In this document: positions 1 through 12,520 of the stretch, one piece after another
Layout: every line of letters begins with the position of its first letter
How positions within the stretch are numbered: position 1 is the stretch's first letter
Assembly: GCA_027382625.1 (NCBI GenBank)
Contig: JAJKFJ010022070.1
Coordinates: 186,001-250,000, forward strand
Direction: 5' to 3'
From: Tetmemena sp. SeJ-2015
Taxonomy: Eukaryota > Ciliophora > Spirotrichea > Sporadotrichida > Oxytrichidae
Length of the DNA stretch: 64,000 bases
The notes under the pieces: model-generated
What the model was told of the DNA's origin: nothing
The model's database searches: none
The model's input: the letters and a program-made list of their open reading frames with translations, nothing else
Made by a program: the position numbers and the translations under genes

Positions 1-1790
1 CATTAGAAGATATATCCTAATCTTGTATCTTTAAAAGCAACGCTTCGTTTTAAGGAGATAAAATATAATTAACGATGTTGATGCAATATTCATACCTTAT
101 TTTATTAGGCGATGAGGGAAATGAACTATTTGAAGCTCTTAATTATCATTCTATGAGGCCTTTTGTTTATTTTCATTTACCTCTGACTAATATTTAGCTT
201 TGTGGAGCTGAATTTTATTTTTAAAAAAATTTACTTATTTATATATCTTACTGAATATCAAATCCCTATATGGCTCTAGTCCTGCTGTTCATAGATAAAT
301 CTGATGGTGCTAATATTTAACTGATAAGCTGAATTTATTAAGGCTTGTCCAAACTCTTTTCGAGAGAAGTTGCTTTATCATAGACTTCAGATTAATTTAT
401 TTACTTTCGGTCTAGTTTGATAGGAGAGTCAATTTTGATTTACTTTCAAGATTTATCTCTCAAAGCCAACAGCTTTTACTTTTAATCCGACAAGTTACTA
501 CTCTCATTTTTCTTCCCTATAGTAAAACTATTCCCTTCTTAAACTGATGCATCCTGCATTTTTGAAATTTTTTAACTACGTTATTCAAAATACTGGCGTT
601 GATAAATCTGATAATGGTCTGTGGATTCATGACTCTCTGTCTGATAAGGGACAAAGTATTCAGGTGATCTACTACTGGACGAAATATCGTAATCCTTCTA
701 CTTTTATTGCCTGCCTTGTCCACTTACTATCAACTCTTGAGAGTTGTTTCTTATCCCATTTTAGTTTTATCTCTGACATTAAAGAATATAAAAATTTAGT
801 TCTGCTATTGAATAACGCTATTTTTCATGTAGGATAGCATGGAGAGAGACTGTTACTGTTGTTGATTTACTTGCTAGATTTTGTTTCTAATGTGCCTTTG
901 AATTTTAGCATCAGCCTAGCTTACAGCCTCAGGATTCTTGTGCTGTTTGAGCGAACTGACTATCATAGAATTATTTCCTATTTATCTATCCACTTGGGGA
1001 ATTGAGATCATAAATTGATTTAATAGCAAAATGGAAAACAATTAGTTGAGAAGGTGGTGAGGATTTTGGACATACTTATAGTCTCGAAGAGCATTATTTT
1101 CAAAAATATTTATATCCTCGTTTACTTTGGAGAAACTCCTCATAAATTAAAATCACAATCCTTTCTTGGCTTCCTTGAAAAGTTGCAAATATTTTAAGCT
1201 CTTCTTAAGATTTATTTTCTGCTTCGGTTTTAGAAGATTAAATTTGTAGATATTACTAGTTCTCTTGGAGGGTAAATTCATGATTAAAAAAAGTCAACTA
1301 TTAAATTTTATGATCTTTAATTAAAAGCTATTCTCAACTTTGTTCCTTAGAATTTGCATCATCCAGGCCAATTTTATGATAAATAAAAATGTTAATTGTA
1401 TCTAGTTGCAAGTTGGATGTTGGTTCTAGTAAGGGCATTTAAACTGGAGCAATCTGAAACTTTTATTTTTTGGTTTCCATTTCTTTTAATTATAGCAATA
1501 CTTTAAAATCCCTCTTTAAATATCACTATACTCTAAAATAATAATTAACCATTTTAATTTCAAGTCAAAATTTGAGGATATAAGTAAAATCTTAAGATAG
1601 ATAATAATTGTGTGCTTAAATTTAAATGTTATGGTAATCTTAAAGAGCCCAATACTCCAAGCTAAAAAGACTCTTCTCTTAACAAAGGGAAGGAAGAGTC
1701 CAGTAGCTTCGAATATAGAGATATGGATTAAATGCTCAAGACGGTCAAGAGTCACTTAATTGTTGTTACACTTTTCTAGCATTATTGAAG
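1..1790 (-). CDS. unassigned protein-coding region
   Basis: Read on the minus strand with UAR as Gln, several stretches look coding. One runs over roughly 780-1110 and contains SLKQHKNPEAVSQADA followed by a Gln-rich run; another over about 1110-1240 contains KIFATFQGSQERI. The frames do not join directly, so introns or IESs must interrupt them. The plus strand is also fairly open (547-1003 and 1006-1575 in one frame, split by a TGA), but its T-rich, hydrophobic translation looks less like the neighbouring genes. I recognise no family. The region touches the window edge, so the 3' end is missing. Confidence 0.35.
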
Positions 1791-1818
1791 CTAATATGCT
1801 AGTACTGTTCTTTCATTT

Positions 1819-4800
1819 TCAGATCTATTCATCACTGAAAGTCTTCTCATCTTCATCATCCACGATCATGATAATAAGATTTTCAAATTCACTTTGAGGA
1901 ATGATTTGTTATTTTTGAGAGGTGATTGATTGAGTTTGTATCAAATCCTTTTGTTTTCTCTCAATTTAAGTCTGATCGTTTCCAATGGATCCCGAGCAAG
2001 GCTCATCTTCGTCAGTTTCTTAATCCTAGACTGAACTAAGTAAACACCCGCCTTCCAAACTACCTGCGCCACTTTTGCTAAATTCACCTCGCAAGTCCTT
2101 CTACTTAAGTGGGGATTAGTTTTGCATTTTTATCATATCACAATCCATCAGATCATGATTGAGAAAATCTGGTTGCGTATTCTCTTCATCTACGATCTTA
2201 CCGCTGCTATGCAAAGGTTTTTTCTTACCAAGAATGACAGAATCAAAATTTTCTCGGAGCTTAAGAATCGAATCTTAGAGTTCTAAGAATGACTTGATAG
2301 GGCCTATGCTACCCATTACGCTTTTCGAGTAAGAGACGCTTTTGTTACTGGAATGAGAGCTTTAGAAAATGTTGTTAGCTTGTGAGTTAATATTGCCATT
2401 AAGCAAGTTAACTGCAAGGTTAGAAGAAGGGAGTCTCATCTCATTTTTGGCTCTAGCTCTAATATCCTAGAATTAGCTCATCTTCTCCTCTCTTAGCTTC
2501 TTTGTCTTTTCTTAGCGAGTTACATGATTGGCTCTTGAAGGAATAGCTTGATAGGCAGGATAAGTTTGTATGTTTCCTGCACCTTCAAGCGATGACACTA
2601 CGATTTTAGGAGTATTTTGCAAAATCTAGCCTCCTCTTCTTCGATAATAAGCTTAAGAATCTTCTCCAGTCTCTATTCCGAAGTCTGGTAATCCACTCTA
2701 GTCCCCTAAATCTCCATCCATATCTGCTCCTTCCTCATTAAAGTCCAAGCTCTTGTTATTCTTAGCTGAGAGAAAGTCGTCATTAGTAGAGGGAGTTTTT
2801 TGCTTTGTCTGGCCGAAGTTTGAATTGATCTAATCCCATCCTGTAAGATTTTCGCTGGCTTGGTTTTCATTCAGTGAAGCTTGTATCGCATAGTAAAGTT
2901 CTGGGTCGTCGGCATACTAGGCAGGAATTTATTAGCCATAGGGATTGTGATGAGAAACAAGGCCAGCACTGTTTAGATTGAGATTGAGTTAGCCATTTCT
3001 TCTTCCATGCTGTTGAGGCTTTGAGTCACTGTGAACAGAAGCAAATTTGGAAGCATGGGCTGCTAATGTTAAACAAATGTGAATATCTAAATTTTTGCAT
3101 CATTCGTCTCATCGAAATAATGATCCATTGACCCACTATTCTGATTGTCCTCATTTTATAAACAATAAATTAAGAATAATGTTAATAATTTTGTATTTTT
3201 GTCAGCGATTTCCTAACATACCTTGCGACAGTTAAAAAGCATTTGCATCATCGCATGGAGATTCTTACGCATATTAAGTTTATCCTATTAATTATTAATA
3301 TCTAATTTTAAATAACAAATATTAAATTGAAATGAAATTGCTCTGATTCATATATTTATTGATGCCCAAGATATATTTAAAATTGCTAATATTTTTTCTT
3401 TACTCTTTTTTACTAAATTCCATACTTTTGGATATTTTTTTAAAAAGTTATTATGTTTTATGTACCTATTTTAAAGCTCTTTAGGCCATAAATTCATTTT
3501 AGAATATAAAGGATTCCTCATTTATTATTTTTAGTTATTATATTTTAGGAATTTAAATTTATGTTTATCCTTGCTCTCTCCTCCTTTGAGCTAGTCGGAG
3601 CTAGTTTGGAAAAACATCTTATACTTGAGCTTTCCATGGATATCTTTCTCAGAGGAATCAAATTGGTAGTCCACCAGCCGTTTCGTGTTTGTTCCTTTTA
3701 TTTGAATTGTATCATAGTGAACCTCATTCAATTAATAAAAAAACACTTTTAATCTTTAAACATTGATCTTCTCATCCCTTGAGTTTTTATTCTCAAGCCA
3801 AGCTTTGTAAAGATTAACCTTCGTCGGAGCAAAACCAAATTGAGGACCTATAGAGTTAACGAAGTTCTTCACTCCGATGTGCTTGGAAACGAGTACATTT
3901 TAAAATTCTTAGCCTGAGGAAGAAGAAGCCTCCTGATTGCTGTTAGAATTTTCAGAGCCATCAACGTTACACACCTGCACGACGATTGGATCTAGATCCG
4001 GCAACTCTTTTACCTCATCTGAGTCGGGAGCATCGCCCAAAGATCTTTGGATTTAAGAGCTTGAGAGCAGTTTCTTTTCAACTTGATACAGTCCTATTTC
4101 AGGGGCAGCTTCAAATTGCCTCTTCAGCTTCATAAGAATTAAAGTATAAATGCTCTATATAAAATTAAATAAATTCATCCAAACAGTTTGACTAACGATC
4201 ACATAATCTCTATCTCTAATAAGCTTGCTTCCCTTGAATTTCATCTTCCCCCAGCTATTGTACAATTTTAAAATCACATCCTAAAGCCTGATAGTTCCTT
4301 AATTTTGTAGCTCTCTCAAGGTATTATAATTCTCAGAGGAGCTGAGATTTCTAAAAAAAGGTTTTAGACCAATAAAAAGAAGAAAATATAATCTCAAGAT
4401 AGATATCATGAAGCATTTTTCCTTTATGAGTATTTAAGAGCAAGAATATGATTAGAGACTGTTAAAATAAACAGAATTACAAAAATGGATACTCTTCAAC
4501 AGCATCTCTTCGAATATATATCCTTATCAGAATTCAATTCTATTTCTCAGAAAAAAAAATTTTGATCATGGAATAAATTTATTCCACTCCTTTTCTGAGG
4601 ATATTAGGATAATTCAATCTCAAAACCTTTAGAGATGTATCTTCGAAACTTACACCAATCCTATGTTTAGAATTATACCAGGATATCTTGCCTTGACTAG
4701 AATCGGTGCCTAAGAACGCTCTCCCTATATTTTCCATAAGGCTTCCTTGGTTATAAATTTTTTTATTTCGATATCTTTATTGAATGATGTTTTTCCAAGT

Positions 4801-5264
4801 TGCTCTCAGAAAGAGTGAAACTTTCTTAATTTAGTTGATTGTTCTTTGTATCCACTTACATGTTTTTTGAAATGTTCAATTCTGGCAGTCTCAAGCGCCT
4901 GACCGAACTAGTTGAATTTTTAGAACCAGTTCATTTCTATGACGAAGCAGCGCTTGCTGAGAGGCTGCTTCATGAGGAGAGTTACATCTGTCCAGAGGCT
5001 TAGATAAGTCTGTGCATCCTCCTCCCGCACGAACTCTTAACCCTCACTGTTTTATTCGTCTCGCAAGCTCTGCAGTAATCTCTTAATCTCATCCTATTTT
5101 GAAAATTAAGATTTAGGATAGCAAACTTATAAAAATTAAAGCTTTTCATGTAGTGATGAAATTACCATTTATTCCTCTTCTGAAGAGGAGTCCCCTTAAT
5201 CTGGGAGGTCTGTATTATGCTTAGAAGTAGCTAAACTTTCTGCTGTCTCTCGTTCTTTATCCAT
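1819..5264 (-). CDS. DUSP-domain and UIM protein (ubiquitin-linked)
   Basis: Interrupted gene starting at ATG 5264. The first exons encode an acidic N-terminus and then CFVIEMNWFQKFNQFG, which resembles the start of the DUSP domain (domain present in ubiquitin-specific proteases). After a frame-broken stretch, DYVIVSQTVWMNLF (about 4180) resembles the end of the same domain. Near 2890 the reading DDPELYYAIQASLNE fits a ubiquitin-interacting motif. The last frame ends at TGA 1819. A GTATGT..TAG intron at about 3087-3221 would join the two halves in frame; if wrong, these are two genes. The Cys/His protease core (NxGNTC-type box) was not found, so this may be an adaptor or a truncated USP. Exon joins between 4300 and 4850 are unresolved. 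Confidence 0.5.
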
Positions 5265-5410
5265 TTAATATTATAATTACGACATATTATAGTAGCACTC
5301 TATTACTACCCTTTTAAATTTTTGTTAAATTAATTAAAAAATTAAAAATTTTGAAAGGGACAAAAAAATTTTTAAAATTTAAAAATGGAATAAAATTTTT
5401 GCAAATTCCA

Positions 5411-6450
5411 ATGGAAAAAGGGGCTCTTTCTCTAAACTAGGAAGCCTCAAGGGAACAAGAAGTAGAATAGAATATTTCAGAAGAGATCAGAAGATAACTA
5501 AAGAAAGACTTAAAGATAAAAAAGCGGGAGGAGGCACTTCAATAAGCTAGACTTAATAAGGAGTTGGCTGAAATAGATCCTAAATAGGACTACTATTTAA
5601 AAGCTTATTTATTATTCTTACAAATTATTTCGTACCTCCCTCACATAAGTAGTACAAGACTGGGAAGTAACTGGAATAGTAAATAGACTTAAAGATCAAA
5701 GAAATTATAGACTTTTAATAAGAGTTTGATTCTCAATTCTCTGGATTCTAACATGAGAAGATCTAAAAAGACGATCTGTTTTATCAGATAAAATAGGAGT
5801 TTGAAGCGAAGGAAGAGAGGAAAATTTAGTTAGCCAAAAATAAGGCAATATAAAAACTTAAGAATCCATTACTGCCTCTACTTTACGAGTCGGAGGCTCA
5901 CAAAGTGGAAAGACAAATGATAGATAGAAGAATAAGCTAGGAAATTATTAAGGATGAGGAAAGGGTTAAAGCTGATAAAGTAAGGAAGTAAAAGAAAGAG
6001 AAGACGCAAAATTTATTGAAGGCTATTGATTCCTAATCTAGGGTATTAAGTGGGCAAAATAGTGGGGTTTAAAGCCACAGCAATCTATTACAAATTCCGC
6101 ACAGCAAAGGTTAGACCGATCAAAGTGACTAAAAAAGCACAATCAAGCAAGAAGAATCCGCATTAGACTTTTCTCGGAATCTTAAACTAAATTTACTTCC
6201 AGTTCATAATAAAAATCTCACAGGCTTACTCCCTGAATAGTCAAAGAATTTGGGAGCTAGTCATGAAATAGATGAAAATAGTGAAGGATTAAATCTGACA
6301 GAGCAATTAGAGCAGCAAATAAAGAGACAGTTCGATATGGATTTTGAGAAGATAGATGTGGAACTGAGAGCTCAGTTGCAAGCTCTAATTAAAAGCAATC
6401 ATGACATTTTTAGAAGGTTGCAAAGAAACGAGATGACATATTCTTAATGA
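5411..6450 (+). CDS. coiled-coil protein
   Basis: Starts at ATG 5411 (MEKGALSLNQEASREQE) and ends at TGA 6448-6450. It is highly charged and rich in Glu, Lys and Gln, with heptad-like stretches near both ends (EALQQARLNKELAEID; LEQQIKRQFDMDFEKI), so it is probably a cytoskeletal coiled coil of about 325 residues. The frame breaks at 5591-5655. Removing a 62-nt segment bounded by TAC joins the two halves in phase as DPKQDYKTGKQLEQQ. No family is recognised. Confidence 0.6.
5591..5655 (+). other. candidate IES, pointer TAC
   Basis: TAC at 5591-5593 and 5653-5655 bound an AT-rich 62-nt segment with no GT-AG ends. Excision restores the coiled-coil reading frame. A 3-bp pointer is weak alone. Confidence 0.5.
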
Positions 6451-6479
6451 ATGTATATTAATTCAAAATATAATAATTT

Positions 6480-8956
6480 ATGACTAAAGAGGAGGCTTAA
6501 GAATATCTCAAATCAGTCATTGGAGAAATGCAATCAAATTTCATCTTAAGTTTTGCCTATATTTATATCTTTTTTATGAAGGTGAAGATAATAATTCTGA
6601 AACCGATTCACTTATAAGAGAGAGTCTTGAGCTAGAACTTCAACAAAGTAGATATCAGGAGTTTTGGCATACGATAGATGAATCTTCTCGAGAAAGAAAG
6701 AGCAGGTCAGTTACTAAAAGGGAAGGAGTTACAGATATAATTGGTAGAAATGATAGATTCGAAGGTCCAAGATCAAACACTAAAATAAGAACACCCAAAG
6801 ATGTAATTTCTTTTTCAAATTTTAATTATTTGTATACTTTAAAAGGTGGGCTCTTACCAGAAATAACAAACAGAATTAATGACTAAGGTTTCATGCAAGA
6901 TCTATTTATGATAAATTAATCTCTATCTTTTTTTTAAAACTTTGATCCCTCATCCTTTATAACTGAAACTTCTCAACCAAATTTAAATTTCTTTAAAGTA
7001 TCAGGTACTAGAAGAGTATTAAAGATAACATCACAAATACGATGATGTAAGAGAGCAACTTCGCAATAAAGAGAGTGATAATTCTCTCCGCGTCTCAATC
7101 AGAAAACTAGAAGCAAAAATTAAGAATCTTGAAAGGGGCCATGCTATCGAATTGCGATATGTTAAGGAAACTGCGAAAGAGAGAGCTCATAAGATAATTA
7201 CTTCTAGATTAGTTAGAGCAAAAGAAGCGTTTGATTGTGAGTTTAAGAGCTTGGCTGAGCAGTATCAGAAAATAAAGGAACAACTGGAGGCATAGGAAAG
7301 GAAAGTAAGAGAGATGTCTATTCAAGCGGCAAAGCAGGAGTGTATAATAGAGGGCTTGAACAATCACATAGAGACTGTTGGGTATAATCTGAGGTAGGAA
7401 GACTATTACATCGAAACTAATGAGGATGAGTTGTATGAGTCAGACAAATTTACAAAAGTTAAGGAGTATTTGTATTTCACTTAAAATAAATCTTTGACAG
7501 AGAGGTAGATGCAAGAACCCATGCCTGACTTTATTTCTAAAGTCATGGAAGACGGAAGGGCGCTTCTCTAATAGCCTTTTAGCTTTTACTCATTTGGAAT
7601 TACCTTAGCTATAGATGAATAGATTGAGGTTCTTTACAAGTAAGTCGTTCGTCACCTTATATTTTCTCGTTTCTTTATAAATATCACTATCAGATGAAGA
7701 TCATCTAAATGGATTATTTTTATCTATAGTAAGAATATGAATTTACCTAAATGAAAGAGGAGCGAGAGTTGCATGATATTGAGCTAAGTCAGCTCCGAGA
7801 AATGGCGGGGACCTTCAAACGTATGGAGATCCGAGCTCAGCAGTAGATCACAGAGTTACAAATGAAACTTTAACTTCTCAAAGAAGAGAAGGAGAATCAG
7901 TAGATGAATTTCGATAGAAGATTTAACTAAGCAGCGCAAGACTATGTCCTCAAAATGAAGAAGACTCATCTTCAATTTGATAATTACAAACAAATCACAA
8001 GAGCAGAGGTAAAAACTCATGAGGAAATCAGAGCTAGACTATTCAAAAAGATAGAAGAACTCAAGGAAGAAATTAGACAGTTGAAAGAGGCTATTAAAGT
8101 ACCCAGACAATACTTCAAATTCAGAGATGGAATGAAGTAAATAAGGAAAAGGTTGTAAAATGTTAAGTTTCAAACTTGCTTAAGTTTATGAGCATTTGAT
8201 TGAATAAAGAGAGCAAGCACTAGATAGGCTAAAAGAAGAGATCGATTCATTTGATCCAAAGAAGAATCGAACTTTTTAAACACTTCAAAATATCTTTATC
8301 TTGAACTGGAAAGAAGTTCATTAACATCGCAGAGATTCTCAATCTGTACAATGAAGATGATTACATCCAGAAATATTTGGAGGATAAGGTCTCTAATAAG
8401 AGGTAGAAGCTTCAATTTACGACAAACCCATTGCTGATGAGAGACTTCAGTCTTTTCTCTTTGTAATCTAAAACAACAATGGCAGGAGCAGGTGGCTCTT
8501 AGTAAGCAGGAGATATCAAAGAATCATTAGTAAAATCTTATAGCAAAGGTACGTTTGAGATCGACACTTCTCAAAATCATGATTATACAAGCCATCATAT
8601 TTAGAGAACTTATTTTTTATTATTGAGAGGCTCGCTTTTGACTAAGTTAGGACTATTCTCAACCCGAGCAAATTCAAAGATTGGCCTGTATGATTAAATT
8701 GGAGATACTACCACTACAAGTAGAAACTACTCTTTATCAAACTAAGCCAGCAAATACAAATTTAGGACAAGAATATTTGTTAAATTTTGTCCCTTTCCAT
8801 CGGCATTTATATGTTTTAAAGAAAAATCTCTTAAGACGAGAGGTAGCAAGCTTTTTAAGTCTTAAGCAGCAACATTCCTTCTTCAATGATATCTTAGGGT
8901 TTGAGAGAGAGGATCCTTGGGAATTACAGCAGTCGCAATATATAGCACGATTCTGA
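6480..8956 (+). CDS. long coiled-coil protein
   Basis: Multi-exon gene starting at MTKEEAQEYLKSVIGEM. The middle (about 7040-7640 and 7740-8140) is a long coiled coil rich in Glu/Lys/Arg, for example LKEEIRQLKEAIKVPRQYFK at 8068-8127. A further exon (about 8318-8600) contains NIAEILNLYNEDDYIQKYLE. GT-AG introns are visible near 7640-7730. The C-terminal boundary is uncertain: one frame ends at TGA 8954-8956 (WELQQSQYIARF). Another frame runs into a hydrophobic stretch (AVAIYSTILILIFLL) that crosses the left inverted repeat. It is probably structural or axonemal, but the family is not recognised. Confidence 0.5.
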
Positions 8957-8971
8957 TTCTCATATTCTTAC

Positions 8972-9458
8972 TATAAGTCAAATATGAATAGTTGATCGCG
9001 AATGTGAATTCTAAATCAGGACTCTTATTCAAGACAGATTTTAAAGCAGGAATAATTAAAAAGAATTGGCAACTTATCACCGCGTTCTAATAATATTTAG
9101 GCTAGATAGATATAGTTTGCCTATTTAATAACTCATTCTGAAAATTCTATCAGCAAATTGGGGGAATAAAAGTAGATGGTAATAAATGCAGGCACTTTAA
9201 TCATGGGGAAGAATTTCAGCCAATCAAAAAACTACATTGTCAAGAAAAGGAAGATATTAAATGATAACAATGTCATGCACCAATAGTAGGAATATATCAC
9301 TTGCAGATTAAAAATAACTTACAGATATCTAAAAGATGTATTTATTCGCATTTCATGTATTGCTAGTATTGCGACTTGTATTTAAAAAGAAAGCTTTTTC
9401 AAACTGTTGTATTTTAAATTTCTCATATTTGCGATAAACTATTCATATTTGACTTATA
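8972..9458. repeat. 36-bp inverted repeat pair bounding 487 bp
   Basis: The 36 bp at 8972-9007 reappear as the reverse complement at 9423-9458 with 3 mismatches, both outer ends being TATAAGTC. Flanking TA dinucleotides would suit a TA-targeting TIR element, but the interior shows no transposase. Translated outward-to-inward, both arms encode a similar peptide (QVKYEQLIAN versus QVKYEQFIAN). A partial inverted gene duplication is therefore the alternative. Confidence 0.7.
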
Positions 9459-9497
9459 TTAAAAAATAAGTTTTGTGTTTTTACTAAGAGAAATGAT

Positions 9498-9850
9498 ATG
9501 AGTTTGCCTATTAAAAATATGAAGAAAGTTAATAGGACCATAGATTTGATAGAGTCTGGTGAGAAAATCATTAACGAGAGATAAATTTCCAGAGATTCCA
9601 GAGGCAGTAATAATCACTCAATAGTAATTTAGCCAAGCTTTTAATTTGGAGGTGACAGCAATTTATTTTCAAATTATTTTCTTTGTTTAAAGAGAGCATT
9701 AAGTCTTTGAAAGATACAAAAGTTATGAAGCAACTCTTTTCTAAAAACAACATAGATAAGATGCCGCCTTTAAAGTATGATGAAAGCTCCAGGTTTTTAA
9801 GTATTGACACACCCAACAGCTTAATCAAAGGAGATTTAACCCAGTTATGA
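9498..9850 (+). CDS. small unassigned protein or 3' exon
   Basis: Starts MSLPIKNMKKVNRTID and ends DTPNSLIKGDLTQL before TGA 9848-9850, about 113 residues after correction. It is hydrophilic with no recognised domain. The frame breaks at 9663-9681, and deleting one 11-nt repeat unit joins both halves. It could be the last exon of the upstream coiled-coil gene rather than a separate gene. Confidence 0.5.
9663..9681 (+). other. candidate 11-bp IES, pointer TTATTTTC
   Basis: An 8-bp direct repeat (9663-9670 and 9674-9681) separated by AAA. Loss of 11 nt restores frame as SNLFSLFKESIKSLK. Polymerase slippage or a consensus error could give the same pattern. Confidence 0.45.
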
Positions 9851-9966
9851 ACAATTTAATGATGAAATCTCACTCATTTCATTAATTTTACCATTTAATT
9901 TACAAATTTACACCAAATGAGTTTTAATTTATATCCCTCAGACGCATTATTAATCTGCAAAACTTA

Positions 9967-11038
9967 CCGCTCCGGCAAATAAGATAATGACTCTGCTAAT
10001 GAAGACAGCGAGCTTGAAATCCTTCTTGATGGGATATTCATCCTGATAGCTGAGAACTGGATGCACCATGTACATAATAAAGTCTCCAGAAGTTTATGTT
10101 ATCTGGGTAGCATGAATAGTGTTGCAATCCATTGCTAACTTTCTAATAAGTCTCAGCTCCCTTCTATAGAGGAGTAGAAGGAGCACTATTCTGCTCATGC
10201 TCCTAAAGATACTGCTCTCTATAATTTCTATTCATTTTGAAATAGGAATTCATCTTAAAACATATTTAGAAATTGTTTCATAGATAAATTTAATAGCTTA
10301 AAGTAGTGTATGCAGACTTGGAAGTACATGTACAAACGAGTTGTTGCGTAGAGTATTCTAAAAATTAATTAAATTAGAGAATCTCCCAAAATCTTACTCT
10401 GAATGGTACACCAAGTAGGGAACGCCTAGGAACAAGAACTGCTCTGCAATAAGTTACCATGTTTGAACTAGGAGGAAGGGAACTCCTTTCAAAATCAGAA
10501 GTTAGTTGATAAATCCTCTAAAGCTAGCATTAAGAATATCGTTTGGTCAAATTAGGCGTTAGAGTAGATAATTAATGATTCTTACATATAGCTCCAAAAA
10601 TGTGCAAAGATCCAAAATAGCAACCCTAAAAACATCTGCTCCTTTATTATCTCTAACTTATCTCGAGTTATGAACTCCCCTTTCAGATAGAATCTCAGCT
10701 ATAAATAAGACAATGAGGAATGCAAAAAGATTGATTGTAAATGATTAAAATTATCATCGTAACGTAATGACATAGTAATGACATATTTGATGATGAATGA
10801 GAATACTTACCACGTAATTATTGATGACATAGATGAAAGTCGCTAGCATAACTATTCTTAAAATGCCTTTGAAAGGACTCTAAGAGATAGATGAGTCACC
10901 ATAGATCTGATCTAGCAGAGACTTGCGTTCAATGAACTAATTAAAGGAATATCGGTCTGTTCTCACATCTTTGATAGAGACGTATCTCTTTTTCTTTCGG
11001 GTCTCCCCCAAATCTAATCCAAGCACTTACTTAAACAT
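9967..11038 (-). CDS. MBOAT acyltransferase, DGAT1/SOAT-like, 3' part missing
   Basis: Starts MFKQVLGLDLGETRKKKR. The segment FNQFIERKSLLDQIYGD matches the 'R-x-SLLDE' region of sterol O-acyltransferases. Later DFIMYMVHPVLSYQDEYP matches the family 'F...P.L.Y...YPRT' box, and hydrophobic helices lie between. A good GT-AG intron lies at about 10700-10810. The family adds acyl chains to sterols or diacylglycerol in the ER membrane. Coding stops at a GTAAGT donor near 9967. The expected C-terminal half, with the FYxDWWN box and catalytic His, is not found downstream. A frame break near 10265-10300 can be closed by removing a segment between AAA repeats. Confidence 0.6.
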
Positions 11039-11179
11039 ATATATTAATAACTTAATTTAGATAGGTCAAGAAGTGATTTAATAGATTGAATCATTAAATC
11101 AGACCTGAATTAATTACTCTGTAAATTTAAATTAGTTTAAGACTAAAGTTTCAAACATTTTTCAATAAAATTTCTTTCC

Positions 11180-12481
11180 TCAATTTGCCAAATTCATCAT
11201 GCTTCTTTCTTTGTATGGATTAAAATATAAATTTTAAGGATCATCAACAGCAGCATATAGTCTATGATTTGGTCTATACTTTGATATTTACACATTTTGG
11301 TTTATATTCTAAGATTCTCTACTCATTAAAAATAGCCTATGATTTTCATTATCGTTGTCTTTTCTGCTATAATCAATTGTAGATTTCCCATTCTTTACAA
11401 TGTTTAGGAATTAATCTAAGCTCATTTTGTTTTTCTTCTGAATTCTGTCGCTCTCTATTTTATTTGAAACAGCTTTATTTAATAATTGCTGCTCTGTCTC
11501 GTCATTATAATGATTTCCTATTCTCCTATTTTAAGGCAAGCTATCAAAAGCTTCTTTGAAGGGCTGATAAGTTTAAGGAGGCTTTGTGACCCTTGCCTAA
11601 TATGGATTGAGGGATTCATTATTATTTGTTGGTAGATACTTTTCAGCTCTATTCAACTTGTAATTAGTATTTGATCCTCCTTTAGGAATTACCTTGCTAT
11701 CCGTATTGATAGAGTAGGCAGATAAACATCATTTTACCTTTTCACTGGCTGAGGAGATCGTTCTAGCTTATTAGTAATCCTGCCTTAATCAAAACTGAAA
11801 ACTAATTTATCACCTAATCCTTCTATGCTAATGAAAATTTATGTTTAAATATTAAATAGCTTAAGTTTTAGTTATTATTGAAGTCATTTTTGACTTTAAT
11901 TTTCGGATCTAATGACATGTTGAGTAAATGATGATTGTTGCTCTAATCAAGCCGCGAAACATTATTAGAGTAATTGTCTTTGTAAGTAAGCGTTTGCAAC
12001 ATTTTTCAAAGGACTAAAGACTCCTCTTGATGAGAGTTATCTCGAGTAAATGAAGAGTCTTAATCTCCCTTCTCATTTAATATATAGCATAAATATCAAA
12101 TCATAAAGGTTTGAGTTGATAGAATTATCTAATGTCTGAAAATTGTCATGGACTTGCATTCATTAGTTTAAGTTTCTATTTTATTGAAGTGAACCCAACA
12201 TAGAAATAGCTCTTTGATTACTGATATGGCTAAAGATAAATTGACAATAATTTTTTACTCTATTAATTTACTTTAGCTATATTAGATAAGTTATTCAAAT
12301 TTTAGAAGCTCTAGTCAACTGTCTATGGATTTTGATTTTGCCTAAAATTATTCTTCAAACTCATGCTGTTCTAAATAATTTATTGTGGCGGCTTCTACTT
12401 TATAGAGGAAAACAAACTTTGCTGCTACTTTGCATCTTGCTTGAAGTAGTTACTGTATAAGTTATTATTCTGTTTGAACAT
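11180..12481 (-). CDS. Q/N-rich low-complexity protein
   Basis: Runs from MFKQNNNLYSNYFKQD to PYKERSMMNLAN with TGA at 11180-11182. It is dominated by Asn, Gln, Ser and Lys and has no recognised domain. At least two interruptions are needed, one around 12240-12280 and a GT-AG intron around 11715-11755. It lies immediately downstream of the MAK-like kinase in the same orientation. RCK kinases carry long disordered C-terminal tails, so this may be the tail of that gene rather than a separate gene. Confidence 0.5.
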
Positions 12482-12520
12482 TTTCTATTGAATACTTTTT
12501 TTAAAAAAAAAAAGATTACT

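Noticed and set aside
547..1575. Hydrophobic plus-strand frame as a P-type ATPase or other transporter
   Set aside because: No DKTGT, TGES or other motif is present, and the opposite strand has composition like the neighbouring genes.
3561..3752. Short plus-strand frame as a gene
   Set aside because: It lies antisense to a convincing minus-strand coding frame and has no independent support.
9000..9480. UGA as a general sense codon, from an open frame carrying several TGAs
   Set aside because: eIF2 beta, S28e and most genes end in TGA, and conserved Trp codons are TGG throughout. The stretch is better explained by other frames and the inverted repeat.
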